64,000 nt of DNA, taken from Agapetus fuscipes (lineage: Eukaryota > Arthropoda > Insecta > Trichoptera > Glossosomatidae). The notes beneath the pieces are model-generated. The model saw only the letters and a list, made by a program, of their open reading frames with translations. It was not told where the DNA came from and searched no databases. The position numbers were made by a program, and so were the translations under genes. The stretch covers positions 9,672,001 through 9,736,000 of the forward strand of contig OX637339.1 of NCBI GenBank assembly GCA_951799405.1, written 5' to 3'. Position 1 is the first letter of the stretch. Every line of letters starts with the position of its first letter. This document shows positions 20,260 to 30,832 of this stretch, one piece after another.

Positions 20260-20605
20260 AAATAAATTTAAATCCAGCAACTCTTGCCGACTTTACCTAA
20301 AATTGTGTTAACATAGAAGAAGTGAGTCAATTTTAAACAGTATGAATACCAGGCGCGTGCATAGGGTACAGCCAAATACATTTCAGAATGAATGTTTTCT
20401 CCCATTCCTTTAAAATAGCTCCTTTGAAAACGACTGTAGTGCTAACGATGGATCAAATTTAACCTTAATTTGGAATTTTAAATCTCAATATCAAGTTTAA
20501 ATGGTTTTTAACCATATATTTCCTACCTATTAAGCGCATGTGACTGTATGGAATGCACGCCCCTGATGAAAAGCTAGCCTCAAACAAACCTATAAGTTGA
20601 GGCAT
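20260..20605 (-). mobile_element. RepG split by a hAT MITE
   Basis: RepG 5' half reads from CCAGCAACTCTTGCCGAC to CAGTATGAATAC, is interrupted by 20350-20565, and resumes at ATGAAAAGCTAGCCTC to ACCTATAAGTTGAGG. Shows the hAT insertion is younger than this RepG. Confidence 0.75.
20350..20565. mobile_element. hAT-type MITE (hAT-B)
   Basis: 216 bp, ends CAGGCGCGTGCATAGGG and (reverse complement) CAGGGGCGTGCATTCC. Flanking octamers ATGAATAC and ATGAAAAG match at 6 of 8, the duplication length of hAT transposases. Non-coding. A second copy, itself interrupted, is at 55291-56321. Confidence 0.75.
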
Positions 20606-20684
20606 ATTTTCTAAATTGGTGCAAAAAACATTGTACTAAATGTTATTCATGAAAAAAAGATTAATTATATAAGTCAGAAGTATA

Positions 20685-20701
20685 GGGGGGGGGGGGGGGG
20701 G
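20685..20701 (+). repeat. G17 homopolymer
   Basis: Seventeen consecutive G, followed to 20780 by purine-only G/A-rich sequence. Potential quadruplex or assembly-length error site. Confidence 0.9.
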
Positions 20702-20924
20702 AATGGAGGAGAGGGGGGGTGGGAGGGTCACAGATGTCACAGGAAGGTCAGAGCGAGAGAGCATGGGAGAAAGAGGGATGGGTTCATAATTAAAAACATT
20801 TGATTTATGTGCGACCTATTGGTACAACCCCTTATAAGAGAAATGCGAAATGAAAAGTGGCAAAAAATTATGAAAATGGATAAAAACAAGAATTTTGATT
20901 TTCAATAAAATCAGTAGATACTTA

Positions 20925-21194
20925 TAATAATAATAATAATAGTTTTATGTGAATCACACCTCTGCAAGCTTGGTCGTTGCTATAAAAAGCGCGAATTCTC
21001 AATCAAGACCCAGTTCCTGTAAGGCTGGATGAACCTTTGGAGACTGGTCTTTGGTTAAGGTTCATGAATTTTTCAACCCAACGAAGAGCATATTTGAAAA
21101 TATAAATGGTATATTTTTTGTGCTCCACTGAGGTTCAAGCCCACGACCTTCCATTTACGACTCCGAAGCGCTAACTGCTAGACTACGAACCGGT
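20925..21194 (-). mobile_element. T2 SINE (tRNA-derived)
   Basis: Head at 21194 (CCGGTTCGTAGTCTAGCAG), eroded B box near 21136, body AAATATGCTCTTCGTTGGG, tail ending in an (AAT)n run at 20925-20940. Confidence 0.82.
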
Positions 21195-21204
21195 ATGAAT
21201 TAAT

Positions 21205-21455
21205 AGCCGTCAGAAGCGCTGACACTGACTGCAATGGTGGCTGAATACTGTAACTATAACTCTGACGCCATTCTGCTAGGGGTAGCCAGAGCCTCTACAG
21301 ATCAACCGACATTTCTTTCGATCCTTGCATACTTCTTTCATTTCATCCAGAGCCATAACCTTTTTCATACAAGCTCTCCTTTTATTATGACTCTGGATAT
21401 CCCATTCATTCGCTATTTCGAAAATTTGGTCCATCCATACCTTCATTTCACAAAA
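21205..21455 (-). pseudogene. RTE-like LINE 3' end
   Basis: On the minus strand this matches 16613-16755 almost base for base (KVWMDQIFEIANEW... region) and then has a different 3' end with GGCTACCCCTAGCAGAATGG. Both copies come from closely related source elements with distinct 3' UTRs. Confidence 0.85.
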
Positions 21456-21500
21456 TGGCTTAAAAGTAGGAAGAAAATATAATATAATATGCGTAAGTAG

Positions 21501-23446
21501 TAATTTCCTCTATAAATGAGTTAATCGATGACAGATACGATGTCTGGCGAAGTGATCGTGGTTCTCGGGGAGGAGGAGTGCTTTTGGCCGCACTTTCAGA
21601 TCTTAATGCACGAGGTAATCCGGAGTGGACCTGTGATGCAGAGTCTGTTTGGGTTACCTTGCCAATCAGCTGTAGTGGTAACACTACCAAAAACTTACAC
21701 TTGGCCTGTGTTTATGTACCTAAAGGCACTGAATACAATTCGCATATCGAAAGCTTCCTTAAGCTCCTTTCCAAACTTACAGAAGACCTACCAGATGATA
21801 TCTTCTTAATTCTTGGTGATTTTAACATGTCAGATATCGAGTGGTCTGATACCCCGGGTGAGCAGTTTCTCTGTCCCACTAACTACTCTTCTTCATGCTC
21901 GAGTAGTTTCATAGATACATTGTCTTTTCTCGGCTTTTATCAATTTAATTCCATCAAAAACTCCCTTAATCGTACTCTTGATCTTATTTTGTGTAACGCT
22001 CCTCTAGTGTCGGGGATAATTCATTCTGGTCTTCCTTTCGTACCTGAAGACTCTCACCACCCAGCGATAGAACTGGTTTTGTCTTCCCAGCCACTTCTCC
22101 AATTACATGAACCTCAACGCATTATATACTTATTTAAAAAGGGTGACTACAAGGCACTAGGAGGTTTTCTCGCTGAGGTCAACTGGTCCGATGTTTTGAC
22201 AGCATCTCCCCTTAACACCGCTGTGACAGCATTTTATGATATATTAAATTACTCCATTGATCAATTCATACCTACCCGACGCTTAAACCGCAACCACCAT
22301 TTTCCATTATGGTATAGTGCACCCTTGATAAAGATCACTAGGGAAAAAATTCGCTACCATAATAAATTTATGAAATTTAAAAACCCTTCTGACTATCATA
22401 CTTTCACATTACTACGATCCCGTCAGAAAGCTATGGCCAAGGAGTGCTTTTCTCAGTTCATTATTTCCGCTGAAACTAACATACAAGAAAACCCTAGAGC
22501 ATTCTGGAGCTTTGTTAAAAGCAGACGCAATAATAATTCAATTCCCATGTGTATGTCTACTGATGGAACAAATTCTGTTAATGGTGGCAAGGAAATCTCC
22601 ATCGCTTTCTCCGATTACTTTTTCTCTATGTTTGATCATGACACCCATAGTTCCACCGTTCATTCTTCTGAGCCAGGAAAACCTAACCTGACTGGCCTTG
22701 GTTGTTGTTCTACTGACAGAAATATTTTAACTACATATCTCTCCAACCTTGACGTAACGAAGGGTGCTGGTAGTGATGGGGTGCCGCCTCTGCTTCTTGC
22801 CAGATGTGCTGAGGTTGTGGCGGAGCCGCTCTCCATACTCTTCTCACGCTCCTTAAGAGAGGGTATTTTCCCTGACATATGGAAAGAGGCTCTAGTGTCT
22901 CCTATTTATAAATCTGGTCCCAATAATTTGATCAAAAACTACCGTCCGATTTCAATTTTGTCTGCTATAAGTAAACTCTTCGAGCGTGTAATATACGACC
23001 AACTTTATGGTTCTCTCAAATCATCATTCAGCGACCAACAGCACGGTTTCCTTCGCAATAGATCTGTTTTATCTAATCTCTTACCTTTCACTGACTATGT
23101 ATTTTCTAACATGCACAGTGGACTGCAGACCGACGTTATCTACACCGATTATGCCAAGGCTTTTGACAGAGTAAATCATAACATTCTGTTGAGCAAATTG
23201 AGTAAGCTCGGAATCCACGGTGATCTTCTAAGATGGATAGAATCCTATATCCGTAATCGTCGTCAGGCAGTGGTAATAGGAGGCTACAAATCAAACTTTG
23301 TCACCATTCCTTCCGGTGTTCCCCAGGGATCGCATTTGGGACCCCTTTTCTTTACTTTGTATATCCACGATATTGGTGACTGTTTTCTTCATGCAGAGCA
23401 TCTCCTATTTGCTGACGATATGAAGATTTTTTTTGAGAATCTCTGA
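21501..23446 (+). pseudogene. LINE ORF2, endonuclease-RT part
   Basis: Open from about 21501 to the stop at 23446. Endonuclease: YDVWRSDRGSRGGGV, LGDFNMSDIEW (GDFN motif) and DSHHPAIEL. RT: NYRPISILS, TDYAKAFDRVNH (motif A Asp), SGVPQGSHLGP (motif B) and LLFADDMKIF (catalytic FADD). After FADD the frame runs into TGA because the T run 23427-23434 has eight T; one fewer would continue into the frame at 23428-24239. The N-terminus is absent by 5' truncation. Confidence 0.88.
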
Positions 23447-24239
23447 TTCATCTGACTGTGCAAGACTTCAATTAGATCTCGATCGGCTTTCAGAATATTG
23501 TGCTGCCAATAGACTATCCATTAATGTTAGCAAATGTCACAAGGTCTCGTTCTCACGTAAACTTTCACCCTTAAATCATATTTATTATATTAACAATTTT
23601 CCTATCGAGTCTGTTGACCGGGTACGAGATCTGGGTGTCATAATGGATAGCAAACTCACCTTCGTGAATCATATTGACAATGTCTTGGAGAGATCATTCA
23701 GGGTGCTCGGGTTCATTTTGCGAACTTGCAAACCCTTCAAAAAAGTTACGGTATTAAAAGTTCTCTACACAACAATGGTTCGCTCACTTCTTGAGTACAT
23801 GTCCCCTGTTTGGTCCCCCTCTTATGCGGTGCATATAAAACGTATCGAGAGAGTACAAAAAAGATTTATAAAACACATAAATTATAAGTTTAACTTATCT
23901 TTTCCTGATTACAAGTCAGCCCTTGACTATCATAAGCTGGACTCTCTAGAGGATAGGCGTGTTGTTTGCGACATGATGTTAATCCACGGCATTTTGCACA
24001 ACAAAATTGATAACCCTGATATCTTGTGTATGTTATCCCTCAACATTCCAACTCGCAGAACCAGGCACACGGTAGACCAACTCTTTCATCTCCCTGTGTG
24101 TCGCACTAACTATGCTCAGAGCGCGCCAATTTACCGGGTCTGTGAAACTTATAACAAGTGTTTCAGTAGCATTGATATTTTTCATTTAGAGACGGCGCAC
24201 TTTCGCAAAGCGGTGGGTGCTTCACTCAGGGAGAACTGA
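23436..24239 (+). pseudogene. LINE ORF2, RT thumb and C-terminal part
   Basis: Continuation of the same ORF2 in a second frame: LRISDSSDCARLQ, NVSKCHKVSF, VRDLGVIMD, LLEYMSPVWSP, and a C-terminal region typical of Jockey/CR1-type RTs. 268 codons ending TGA at 24237-24239. Separated from the catalytic part only by the single-base T-run shift. Confidence 0.88.
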
Positions 24240-24705
24240 TTTTCTTTATTTTTAAATTTACATTTTTTTTCACATCATATTCTGTTTTGAGAGCAGTATT
24301 TTTTTTTTTTTTCTTGTAATTAGTTACTTGTAATTAACATCTTGTAATTATTTCCAACTTCCTAAATTTTATATCCGTGGCAACATATAATTGGCCATGT
24401 TTTTTTGTAATTGCTACTATTATATTTCTTATGTAACGCTGTTTGTTGTCCTATGAAAATAAAATAAAAATCTTCCACCAGATTCTCTAGATTTTGGCTT
24501 GTTGGAGTATAAAAGACCCGGGCTATTGTTCTCTGTAATTTGGTTTTTCAGTAACTCCCTAAACAAGACAGATTCGTCTCAATAAAACAGTGCAAATACA
24601 ATGAGAGGGATCCACAGTGTTTTAGCTATTTAGTAAAGTAGTTAAGTGAGTTTTTTAAAAGATGAAATGGAATTGGCACAATTTTTTTAATTAATAATAA
24701 TTAAG

Positions 24706-24893
24706 GTTTTTTCCCTGTTTCAGGGAAGGACGGCAAGAGTTGCAGGGCTTATGTTCATTTGAGATTGGGTTTTTATATTGTAGGTCCACATGCGACATGT
24801 GTTAGCGCAAAATTATACATGTCTGCTTGTGGGAATGCATTTAATATAAATCTTAAATGATATATATCTTTGCAGCTTAGATTAGATTAGATT
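24706..24893 (+). mobile_element. RepG, 5'-truncated
   Basis: Begins at the CCCTGTTTCAGGG hairpin and runs to CAGCTTAGATTAGATTAG, an AGATT-repeat tail. Confidence 0.85.
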
Positions 24894-25021
24894 TGAAGGT
24901 GACGTTATACGGCCGGGTGCCACCTAGTCACATAGACCTGCGCCGAGACTGATTCCTAAATTTCAACATATTTTCCAGGTGTCGTTAATGAAGAAAAGTA
25001 CTAGGTAGATTATTAAGAATA

Positions 25022-25190
25022 TAATTTATCAAGTTCCTTAACTTATAGGTTTGGTATGAGGCTGACCACCCATACTGTAAAAAATGGTTCACTTTGCCAA
25101 TTTCACCCCTGTTTCAGAGAAGGTCGGCAAAAGTTGCAGAGTTTCTGATGAGTTTTGGATTTTAATTTGTTAGTACACATGTAGCATTTG
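25022..25190 (+). mobile_element. RepG, 3'-truncated
   Basis: Starts AAGTTCCTTAACTTATAGG and stops after TAGTACACATGTAGCATTTG. Confidence 0.85.
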
Positions 25191-25689
25191 CAGCATTACT
25201 TTGATTTTTCAACTATTGAATAATGCATTACAGATAAAATGCCTTATCAATTAAAGAACTTGAAAATGCTCACCAACTAAGTTACTAAAGAACTTGGCAA
25301 GTGTAAACACACTTTCTCAGTGTTGCCTCCCATCTGCCATCTTGACGTTTTTTCCTTGCCGTGTTTATTTTTGAGCAGTCGTAATTTTTGAAATGAGCTG
25401 ATTTCCTCCGACGTGACGTGGTTTTGTCGCTTTTTTTACGCGTCACGTTGGTAAGCCCACGCCTTTCCTGTTTTGTCTATGGTTACACGTAATGCAAGTT
25501 TACGAGCGCCGGGTTGGCATCGCTGGCGGAAATAAAGTTTCAAAGACAAAATGAGCGGGAAAAATTAAAGGTCAATTTTGACAGCTGTAAACAAATTATT
25601 GTTTTTTATAGCGAAGCTGTCATTTTTTGACAGAAATAAGAATGAAGGATTAAAAAAGCATGTGAGATGAAAAAAGCGCCGTTTCTGCA
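25191..25689. other. Spacer with CG-rich words
   Basis: No gene recognised. CATCTTGACGT, CGACGTGACGTGG and ACGCGTCACG at 25330-25450 echo the 3.9-kb CG-rich patch. Confidence 0.35.
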
Positions 25690-25925
25690 AAAACTCGGAA
25701 ATCAGAAGTCTGTGCGACATTGAGGACATCGTCAGATGGAGTAGGAAGAGGAGACGGTTCTGGAGGGACCATGTAGACCACATGAACGAAAGAAGGTTAA
25801 CCCGAATCGTTGCTCACGAAATACCAGGTGGCCAGCGTCCACCAGGCCGACCACCCAAGAGATGGACAAACAGGTGGTCTTCTGCATCACAGAAAATAAA
25901 CAGATCTAAGATCTAATACAAGAAG
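25690..25925 (+). pseudogene. LINE C-terminal tail with (GAA)-type end
   Basis: The plus strand encodes RRRFWRDHVDHMNERRLTR and GGQRPPGRPPKRW, the Arg/Pro-rich tail of an RTE-like RT of a different family from 16.7 kb. The 3' end is a short AGAAGAAGA run near 25920. Confidence 0.65.
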
Positions 25926-26094
25926 AAGACAAAGAAGTTTTTTTAAAGCAAGACAAACTAATAGAGTTGAAATGACCATGCTTTATTATAATAAGTAATT
26001 ATTATAAATATTAAGAAATAAGTCTCGGTATAATATGCTATCACTAGTCATGACCAACTGACAGCTGTCAAAAACGTCTCTCAGGGGCTGTAGT

Positions 26095-26440
26095 ATAGTA
26101 TTCAATATTCAATAACAAATTATTGGATAGCCTTTTCTCTAACAACCCGACCGTGTGACGTCATAACGTTTTTGACGTTTTTAAATGCGCAGACCTCATT
26201 TTACTGGCTATGGAGAGCACCATACATACAGTACATCTATATTATATAATCTAAGTTGCAAATAATATTGACATTTAAAAGGATCATATCAGCCTCATAC
26301 CAACCCATTAGTCAATGAACCAATTTATCAATAATCAGTAACAAATTATTGGATAGCCTTTGCTCTAGCAACCCGGCCGTGTGACTTCACAACTTTTTTG
26401 ACTCTTTGAAATTTGCAAACCTTATTTTCCTGGCATATCA
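26095..26440. repeat. Duplicated MITE-like unit around a RepG remnant
   Basis: AACAAATTATTGGATAGCC occurs at about 26107 and 26341, each followed by CTCTA(A/G)CAACCCG(A/G)CCGTGTGAC. Between them (26250-26325) is an internally deleted RepG on the minus strand. Related words on the minus strand at 31070-31130 (CAGCAACCCGGCCGG) and the plus strand at 61995-62015. Probably an old MITE family. Confidence 0.5.
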
Positions 26441-26503
26441 CATCCTAATTACTTTCCTAATCCAAAACATCACATGATGACCAACCATATCGTTTTTATT
26501 TCG

Positions 26504-27046
26504 GTTCCATAACAAATCGGTCACAGACAGCTCGGATAACTCCACAGATAATTCGTCCACCGACACATCGGTCACTGACATTCGCCACATGACATGTCAT
26601 CCACACGACTTTTCGGTCAACTACACTTCAGTCATATACAATATAGGGTTAAGCAGAGTTAACACAATTTTTGGAGAGCGTGCATTTGCAGTTGCTGGTA
26701 TTCTGGCCTGAAACCACCTGCCACATCATGTGAGAGAGCTAGAGGACCACGGAAGGTTCCGGAATGCACTGAAGACAAGCAAATTTATGGCATCATTCGC
26801 ACAAGCGCCCTTGGAGTGACTACATTACGAAACAGCGCTATAAAGAAATCATCATCATCATCATAGGGTCTGCAGTCAGCTCCATTACAGAAAACTACAA
26901 TCAATTAAAACTACAGTAATAACAAAGACTTTTTGGATATCAAGTTTTCAGTGATGGAGCTGTGTGGGCGAACTGTAATGTGACCGATTTGTCCGTGGAC
27001 GAACTGTCTGTGGGCGAGCTATCTGTGACCAATTTGTCGTGATACG
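26504..27046. mobile_element. Foldback element (FB-GGTCA), split by CR1 tail
   Basis: The left arm is a run of short variants on a theme: ATCGGTCACAGACAGCTCGG, ATAATTCGTCCACCGACA, ACATCGGTCACTGACA. The right arm (26935-27046) is its inverse: GACCGATTTGTCCGTGGACG, GAACTGTCTGTGGGCGAGC, GACCAATTTGTCGTGATA. Split by a CR1-like insertion at 26650-26862. Same family as 40697-41064. Non-coding. Confidence 0.75.
26650..26862 (+). pseudogene. CR1-like LINE 3' end with (ATC)n tail
   Basis: In one frame it reads FGERAFAVAGIL, a stop, then NHLPHHVRELEDHGRFRNAL and KTSKFM, the conserved terminal motif of CR1/L2-type ORF2, then TGA and a (ATC)n microsatellite tail. Flanked by ATAGGGT (26643-26649 and 26863-26869). 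Extremely 5'-truncated, which is usual for this clade. Confidence 0.8.
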
Positions 27047-27882
27047 TTTTATTATGGCTTGTCCCGTAATTTAGTGAACAAAAGTCTTTTGTAAAAAGCT
27101 CACACAAAGTTAGCGCCAAAATCATACCGGGGGAAGGGGGGGGGGGGATGATTAATGAGGATTCACGGGGGGCAGTGACGTCATGCAATTAATCAAAACA
27201 AATAAGTACCTTCACACAGACCTGGACAGTTCACTCTTAATCCTACTACCTTTACGTATACAATACATATTTTCACAAGTATGCATTTTTATGGCTGGTC
27301 ACGTATTGCATGCTCCGCGTGACTAGGCTGGTCCACACCGGTCCTTTGAAGTCTGCCAAAGCACTGACGAGACCCGGGTAGTGCGTGTAGCATGAGCAAG
27401 AGCAGTGAAAGGATCATGTTTACATTATATAAAAAATTAAGGTGGAGACTTCACTGTAAACAGAGAAGTATGAGAGAAGCTGGAAAAATTCTACGCAATG
27501 TTGGCATTACAAGACGTCATTTCTGCCAATACACCTCAAAGGCTAGTCGTACTTACCACTAAATTACTAAACTACTAACTTAATTTATTACTTAACTACT
27601 AGCTACTTACCCTCATTTGCAGAAAATCTAACAATGAGAAAACGGGAACAAATGAAAGCTGACAGACGATGGACAAGGGGGCGAACAACTGGCGGGAAGA
27701 AAAAACAAATGATTGGGTTGTCATTGTGAAGGCGGTCGTTAGAAGAATACCTACATGACTTACAAAAGGGGTGGCTTTTAAAAAGAACTAATAACGTTTT
27801 ACTGTAACTGTTACGCTGTCATCATTGCAGTAGGGGTGGTCTTTTATAAAAATCCTAGTAAAAGCAAATGGGTTTTGCATGC
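27047..27882. other. Spacer
   Basis: No gene recognised. G-rich run at 27129-27150 (GGGGGAAGGG then about 12 G). Confidence 0.4.
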
Positions 27883-28035
27883 GAATTGGCGCTTTCTGCA
27901 GCGAAGATCCAGGTCGCAGAGAACTCTTGAGGTGTGATTCACACAAAAACAGCGCTTATAAAATAAATCATTACAACTTGACACTGGCGCCCCTGCTGAA
28001 TGCGGGAATCCGCCACAAAGAAGAAGAAGAAATAA
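27883..28035 (+). mobile_element. T2 SINE tail plus LINE-type 3' end
   Basis: 27883-27975 is the T2 3' part (GAATTGGCGCTTTCTGCAGC, CTCTTGAGGTGTGATTCACA). 27983-28035 (TGGCGCCCCTGCTGAATGCG) ends in (GAA)n and looks like a separate LINE/SINE end. Confidence 0.6.
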
Positions 28036-28184
28036 ATCATCCTTAAATTATTATCCATCCTTACAGATTAAAACAATAAAAGCAATTGTCTATGTGAAAG
28101 TTCAAGAGAGAAAGTGTGTAGATGGATCAGTTGGTAGAAAGCTTGCTTGCAAAAACAATTGGTTAGTTCTCCATTGTACCTTTT

Positions 28185-28432
28185 AGGTGCATGCACCTGT
28201 ATGGGATTTAAGAGGCATATTTAATGTATGCTCACAAGCAGGCACATGTAAGTTCGCGCTTACACATGCTGAATCTGTACATAAAAAATAAACCAAACCT
28301 CACATAAACATATGCCTTGAAACTACTGCCGCCTTTCCCTGAAGCCCGGGTGGCATAGGCAAAAGTGAACCAAGTTTTTACAGTATAGGTGGTCAGCTTC
28401 ACATCAAACTAATTAATTAATTAATCAATGAA
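28185..28432 (-). mobile_element. RepG, degenerate
   Basis: AAGTTCGCGCTTACACATGC, GGTGGTCAGCTTCACATCA and a TTAATTAATTAATTAAT-like right end. Confidence 0.8.
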
Positions 28433-28950
28433 CTTCATTACGATTCTTAAGAAATCTATAGTCCGTACCGAAACTAGAAGATATCCGAAAAAAAAATATT
28501 CCCATGTCTATATCCATATCTATAATTTCCAATTTATAACATCTCTGTACAACACCCCACAACGAAAATATCGCAAAATTTCGTAAATGGCGTTTGTATG
28601 TTTTAAACACTAATCCTTTAATTTACTACCATGTATACAGAATGGGATTTACAAAGTTTCAGCTCAGATCCCCCTGTCCGCAGGACATAAAAAAACCTCC
28701 CAGAAATATTGTAAAAAACAATTTAAATTCAAAATATGCAAAAGTGTTGAAACAAAAAAATGCAAATAAAGCGGTGCTTTGCATTCTCATGAGCTCGGCG
28801 TAGTAAAAACTCGGCGTGGCAGAAAAATGCGATTAACATTTTTTTAAATATAAAAAGGTTGTTTATCCCTGGAGGGCTGTTGAAGACCCTTGTTGTAAAT
28901 TTATTGAAGTTGAAAAAACGACAATTTAAAAAAATATATTTAAAAGATCT
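28433..28950. other. AT-rich spacer
   Basis: No gene recognised. Confidence 0.4.
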
Positions 28951-29110
28951 TTACTCCAAATATAAAACATTTACATTAACTCACCTCGATCGCGTAAATC
29001 GAAAATGTATGGAATATACGGCAGCACTCCTAGTGAGTGATGCAGTTGCCATACATTTTTTCAGTTAACGCTATCGAGGTGAGTTAACGCATGTTTTATA
29101 CTCGTGGTAC
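28951..29110. mobile_element. Palindromic MITE (PalB family), complete
   Basis: Outer arms TTACTCCAAATATAAAACAT and (inverse) GTACCACGAGTATAAAACAT. Inner arms ACTCACCTCGATCGCG / CTATCGAGGTGAGT. The centre CACTCCTAGTGAGTG is itself palindromic. The best-preserved copy of the family, about 160 bp. Confidence 0.8.
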
Positions 29111-29249
29111 AGTACTCCCAGGAATGAATAGTTTATTTTATCAAAAATGCATGAATATTAAAACACCGCCTCTAATGAGCGTTTTAGTATTCATATAATT
29201 TTGGTAAAATTTTATGGCTGGGCTAAAACGTCAAGTTAAAAAGAATAGT

Positions 29250-29490
29250 CTATAATCTAAGTTGCACTGATAAATAAACAACCAAAATTCATTTTAAATG
29301 CATGCCCACAAGCACACACGTACGAATTTTCGCTTACGCATGCAAACGAAATCAAAACCCAAATCTCAAATGAACGTTAGCCCTGAAAGTTTTTCTGCCC
29401 TTCTTTGAAACAGGAGTGACATTGATAAAGTGAAGCAATTTTCACAGTATGGATTGTCAACTTCAAACCAGCATATTAGTCAAAGAATAA
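29250..29490 (-). mobile_element. RepG, diverged
   Basis: TATAATCTAAGTTGCACTG at the left, CTTACGCATGC in the middle, CATATTAGTCAAAGAAT at the right. The CCTGAAACAGG hairpin is altered. Confidence 0.78.
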
Positions 29491-29509
29491 ATTAAAAAAT
29501 ACATGATTA

Positions 29510-29645
29510 ACCATGCATGACTGAACAAGGTGATGGATATGAATGAACTGATAGAGGTATGCAAGGATGGTAAAAAATGGAGGCAAATCTGTAGAGTCTC
29601 TGGCCACCCCTAGCGGAATGGCGACAGAGTTACAGTGACAGTTAT
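29510..29645 (+). pseudogene. RTE-like LINE 3' end
   Basis: Plus strand: CKDGKKWRQIC then the 3' UTR GGCCACCCCTAGCGGAATGG, shared with the RTE-like copies at 21.2, 35.8 and 51.5 kb. Confidence 0.75.
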
Positions 29646-29724
29646 CATTATATACAAAACCGACAGTAAATAAAACAATCTCCTAAATGTCCATGAAAAT
29701 GAACATTTAAATTTGAATAGACGT

Positions 29725-29875
29725 GAATACTACTTCTCTCATTCCATCCGGAGTCATAATATTTTTTCATACTCAATCTGTACATCCCATTCTTACGCAA
29801 TTTTACTTATCTCACTAAACCATTCTTTCCTTTCTATTCCTCTTTTCCCATTCACATTTCCTCTACATAAATATG
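29725..29875 (-). pseudogene. RTE-like LINE 3' fragment, opposite strand
   Basis: The minus strand matches the WxDQI...MKKxMxPDGMRE region (TACTTCTCTCATTCCATCCG on plus). Lies tail-to-tail with 29510-29645. Confidence 0.6.
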
Positions 29876-29930
29876 CCCAATAAACAGACAGAATATTGCT
29901 GTTATTTCAAATTATTTCGGATTTTCTTTT

Positions 29931-30310
29931 CCTTTACCCCAAGTAAAAAACACAACCTTTAAACGCAAACATAAAAATGTATGGAAATTAAAACAGCGAT
30001 TCTAGTGAGCGTTTAAGTTTCCATATATTTCTGGTAAGATGCTACGGTTAAGTGTAAACGTAAAGGGACACTGAGCTGAAAAGTCTTTTTAAAATGAGTG
30101 AGACGAAATGACAACTTTTATGCGATAGTAAAAAATAAGCATCTTCTTATAGGGAATCGATATTTGTGCCACAAGTATAAAACTTCACGTTTTACCCAAA
30201 AATGTATTGAAAATAAAACAGCGACTCTGGTGAGCGTCTTAGTTTTCATGCATTTTCTGTTAAACGCTCTGGTTGAGTTGTAATGTAATGTTTTATATTT
30301 GGGTTAAAAC
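29931..30310. mobile_element. Two PalB MITEs in succession
   Basis: 29931-30066 (ends CCTTTACCCCAAGTA and AACGTAAAGGG) and 30165-30310 (ends ACAAGTATAAAAC and GTTTTATATTTGGGTTAAA). Both have an AAAACAGCGA(T/C)TCT(A/G)GTGAGCG centre, a second subfamily beside the CGATCGCG type. Confidence 0.7.
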
Positions 30311-30659
30311 GTAGGCGGAGGGAGGAAAAAAGTTTTGAGTAACAAGTATACATCTACAAGTCTTAAACTGAACGTGGTGAAAACCGGAAATAACGTCGCC
30401 ATTTTGTAAAACATTATTTTTGATAGTTCAACGTGATGTCAGTTGCATTGTTAAAATTTAAGAAGTATTTTGTTGAAGAAACACAAAGTAACACCCCATG
30501 GTTTTAGGTGTTTGAAGGCCGTAAAGTCACAACAGCGCTCTCCTTTAGCTGTCATCTAAATTCACTAATATCCGTGTGGCACCGTATCAGATATTAAAAG
30601 TAACTAATATACTATTTAGTTTTAATACTTCTAACCAGAAACATAAATACCTACATTCA

Positions 30660-30832
30660 ATAAAATTAAAAAATACAAGATGCGTCAACTCACCTCAAAT
30701 GCGTAAATCGAGAAAATGTGTTACAAAACTAAATCACTCTCTAGGAGTGCCGTCATATATTACACAAATTTTCGATTTACGTAATCGAGGTGAGATTTAC
30801 GCAGTGCTTTATATTCGGGGTAAAGAGCTTTT
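30660..30832. mobile_element. Palindromic MITE (PalB family)
   Basis: Arms CAACTCACCTCAAATGCGTAA / TTACGTAATCGAGGTGAG; right terminus TTTATATTCGGGGTAAAG. Confidence 0.7.

Larger units (their letters stand above)
21490..24472 (+). mobile_element. Jockey-like LINE, 5'-truncated
   Basis: A non-LTR retrotransposon of about 3 kb. Truncated inside the APE endonuclease, with the RT intact up to the catalytic motif and a short 3' UTR ending in an A-rich tail (GAAAATAAAATAAAAAT at 24456-24472). ORF1 and the first part of the endonuclease are missing, so it cannot mobilise itself. Clade (Jockey/CR1-like branch) is judged from the RT style. Confidence 0.88.

Noticed and set aside
20685..20780. G-quadruplex regulatory element
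   Set aside because: The G17 run is real but there is no gene nearby; a homopolymer with purine-rich flank is better read as a simple repeat.
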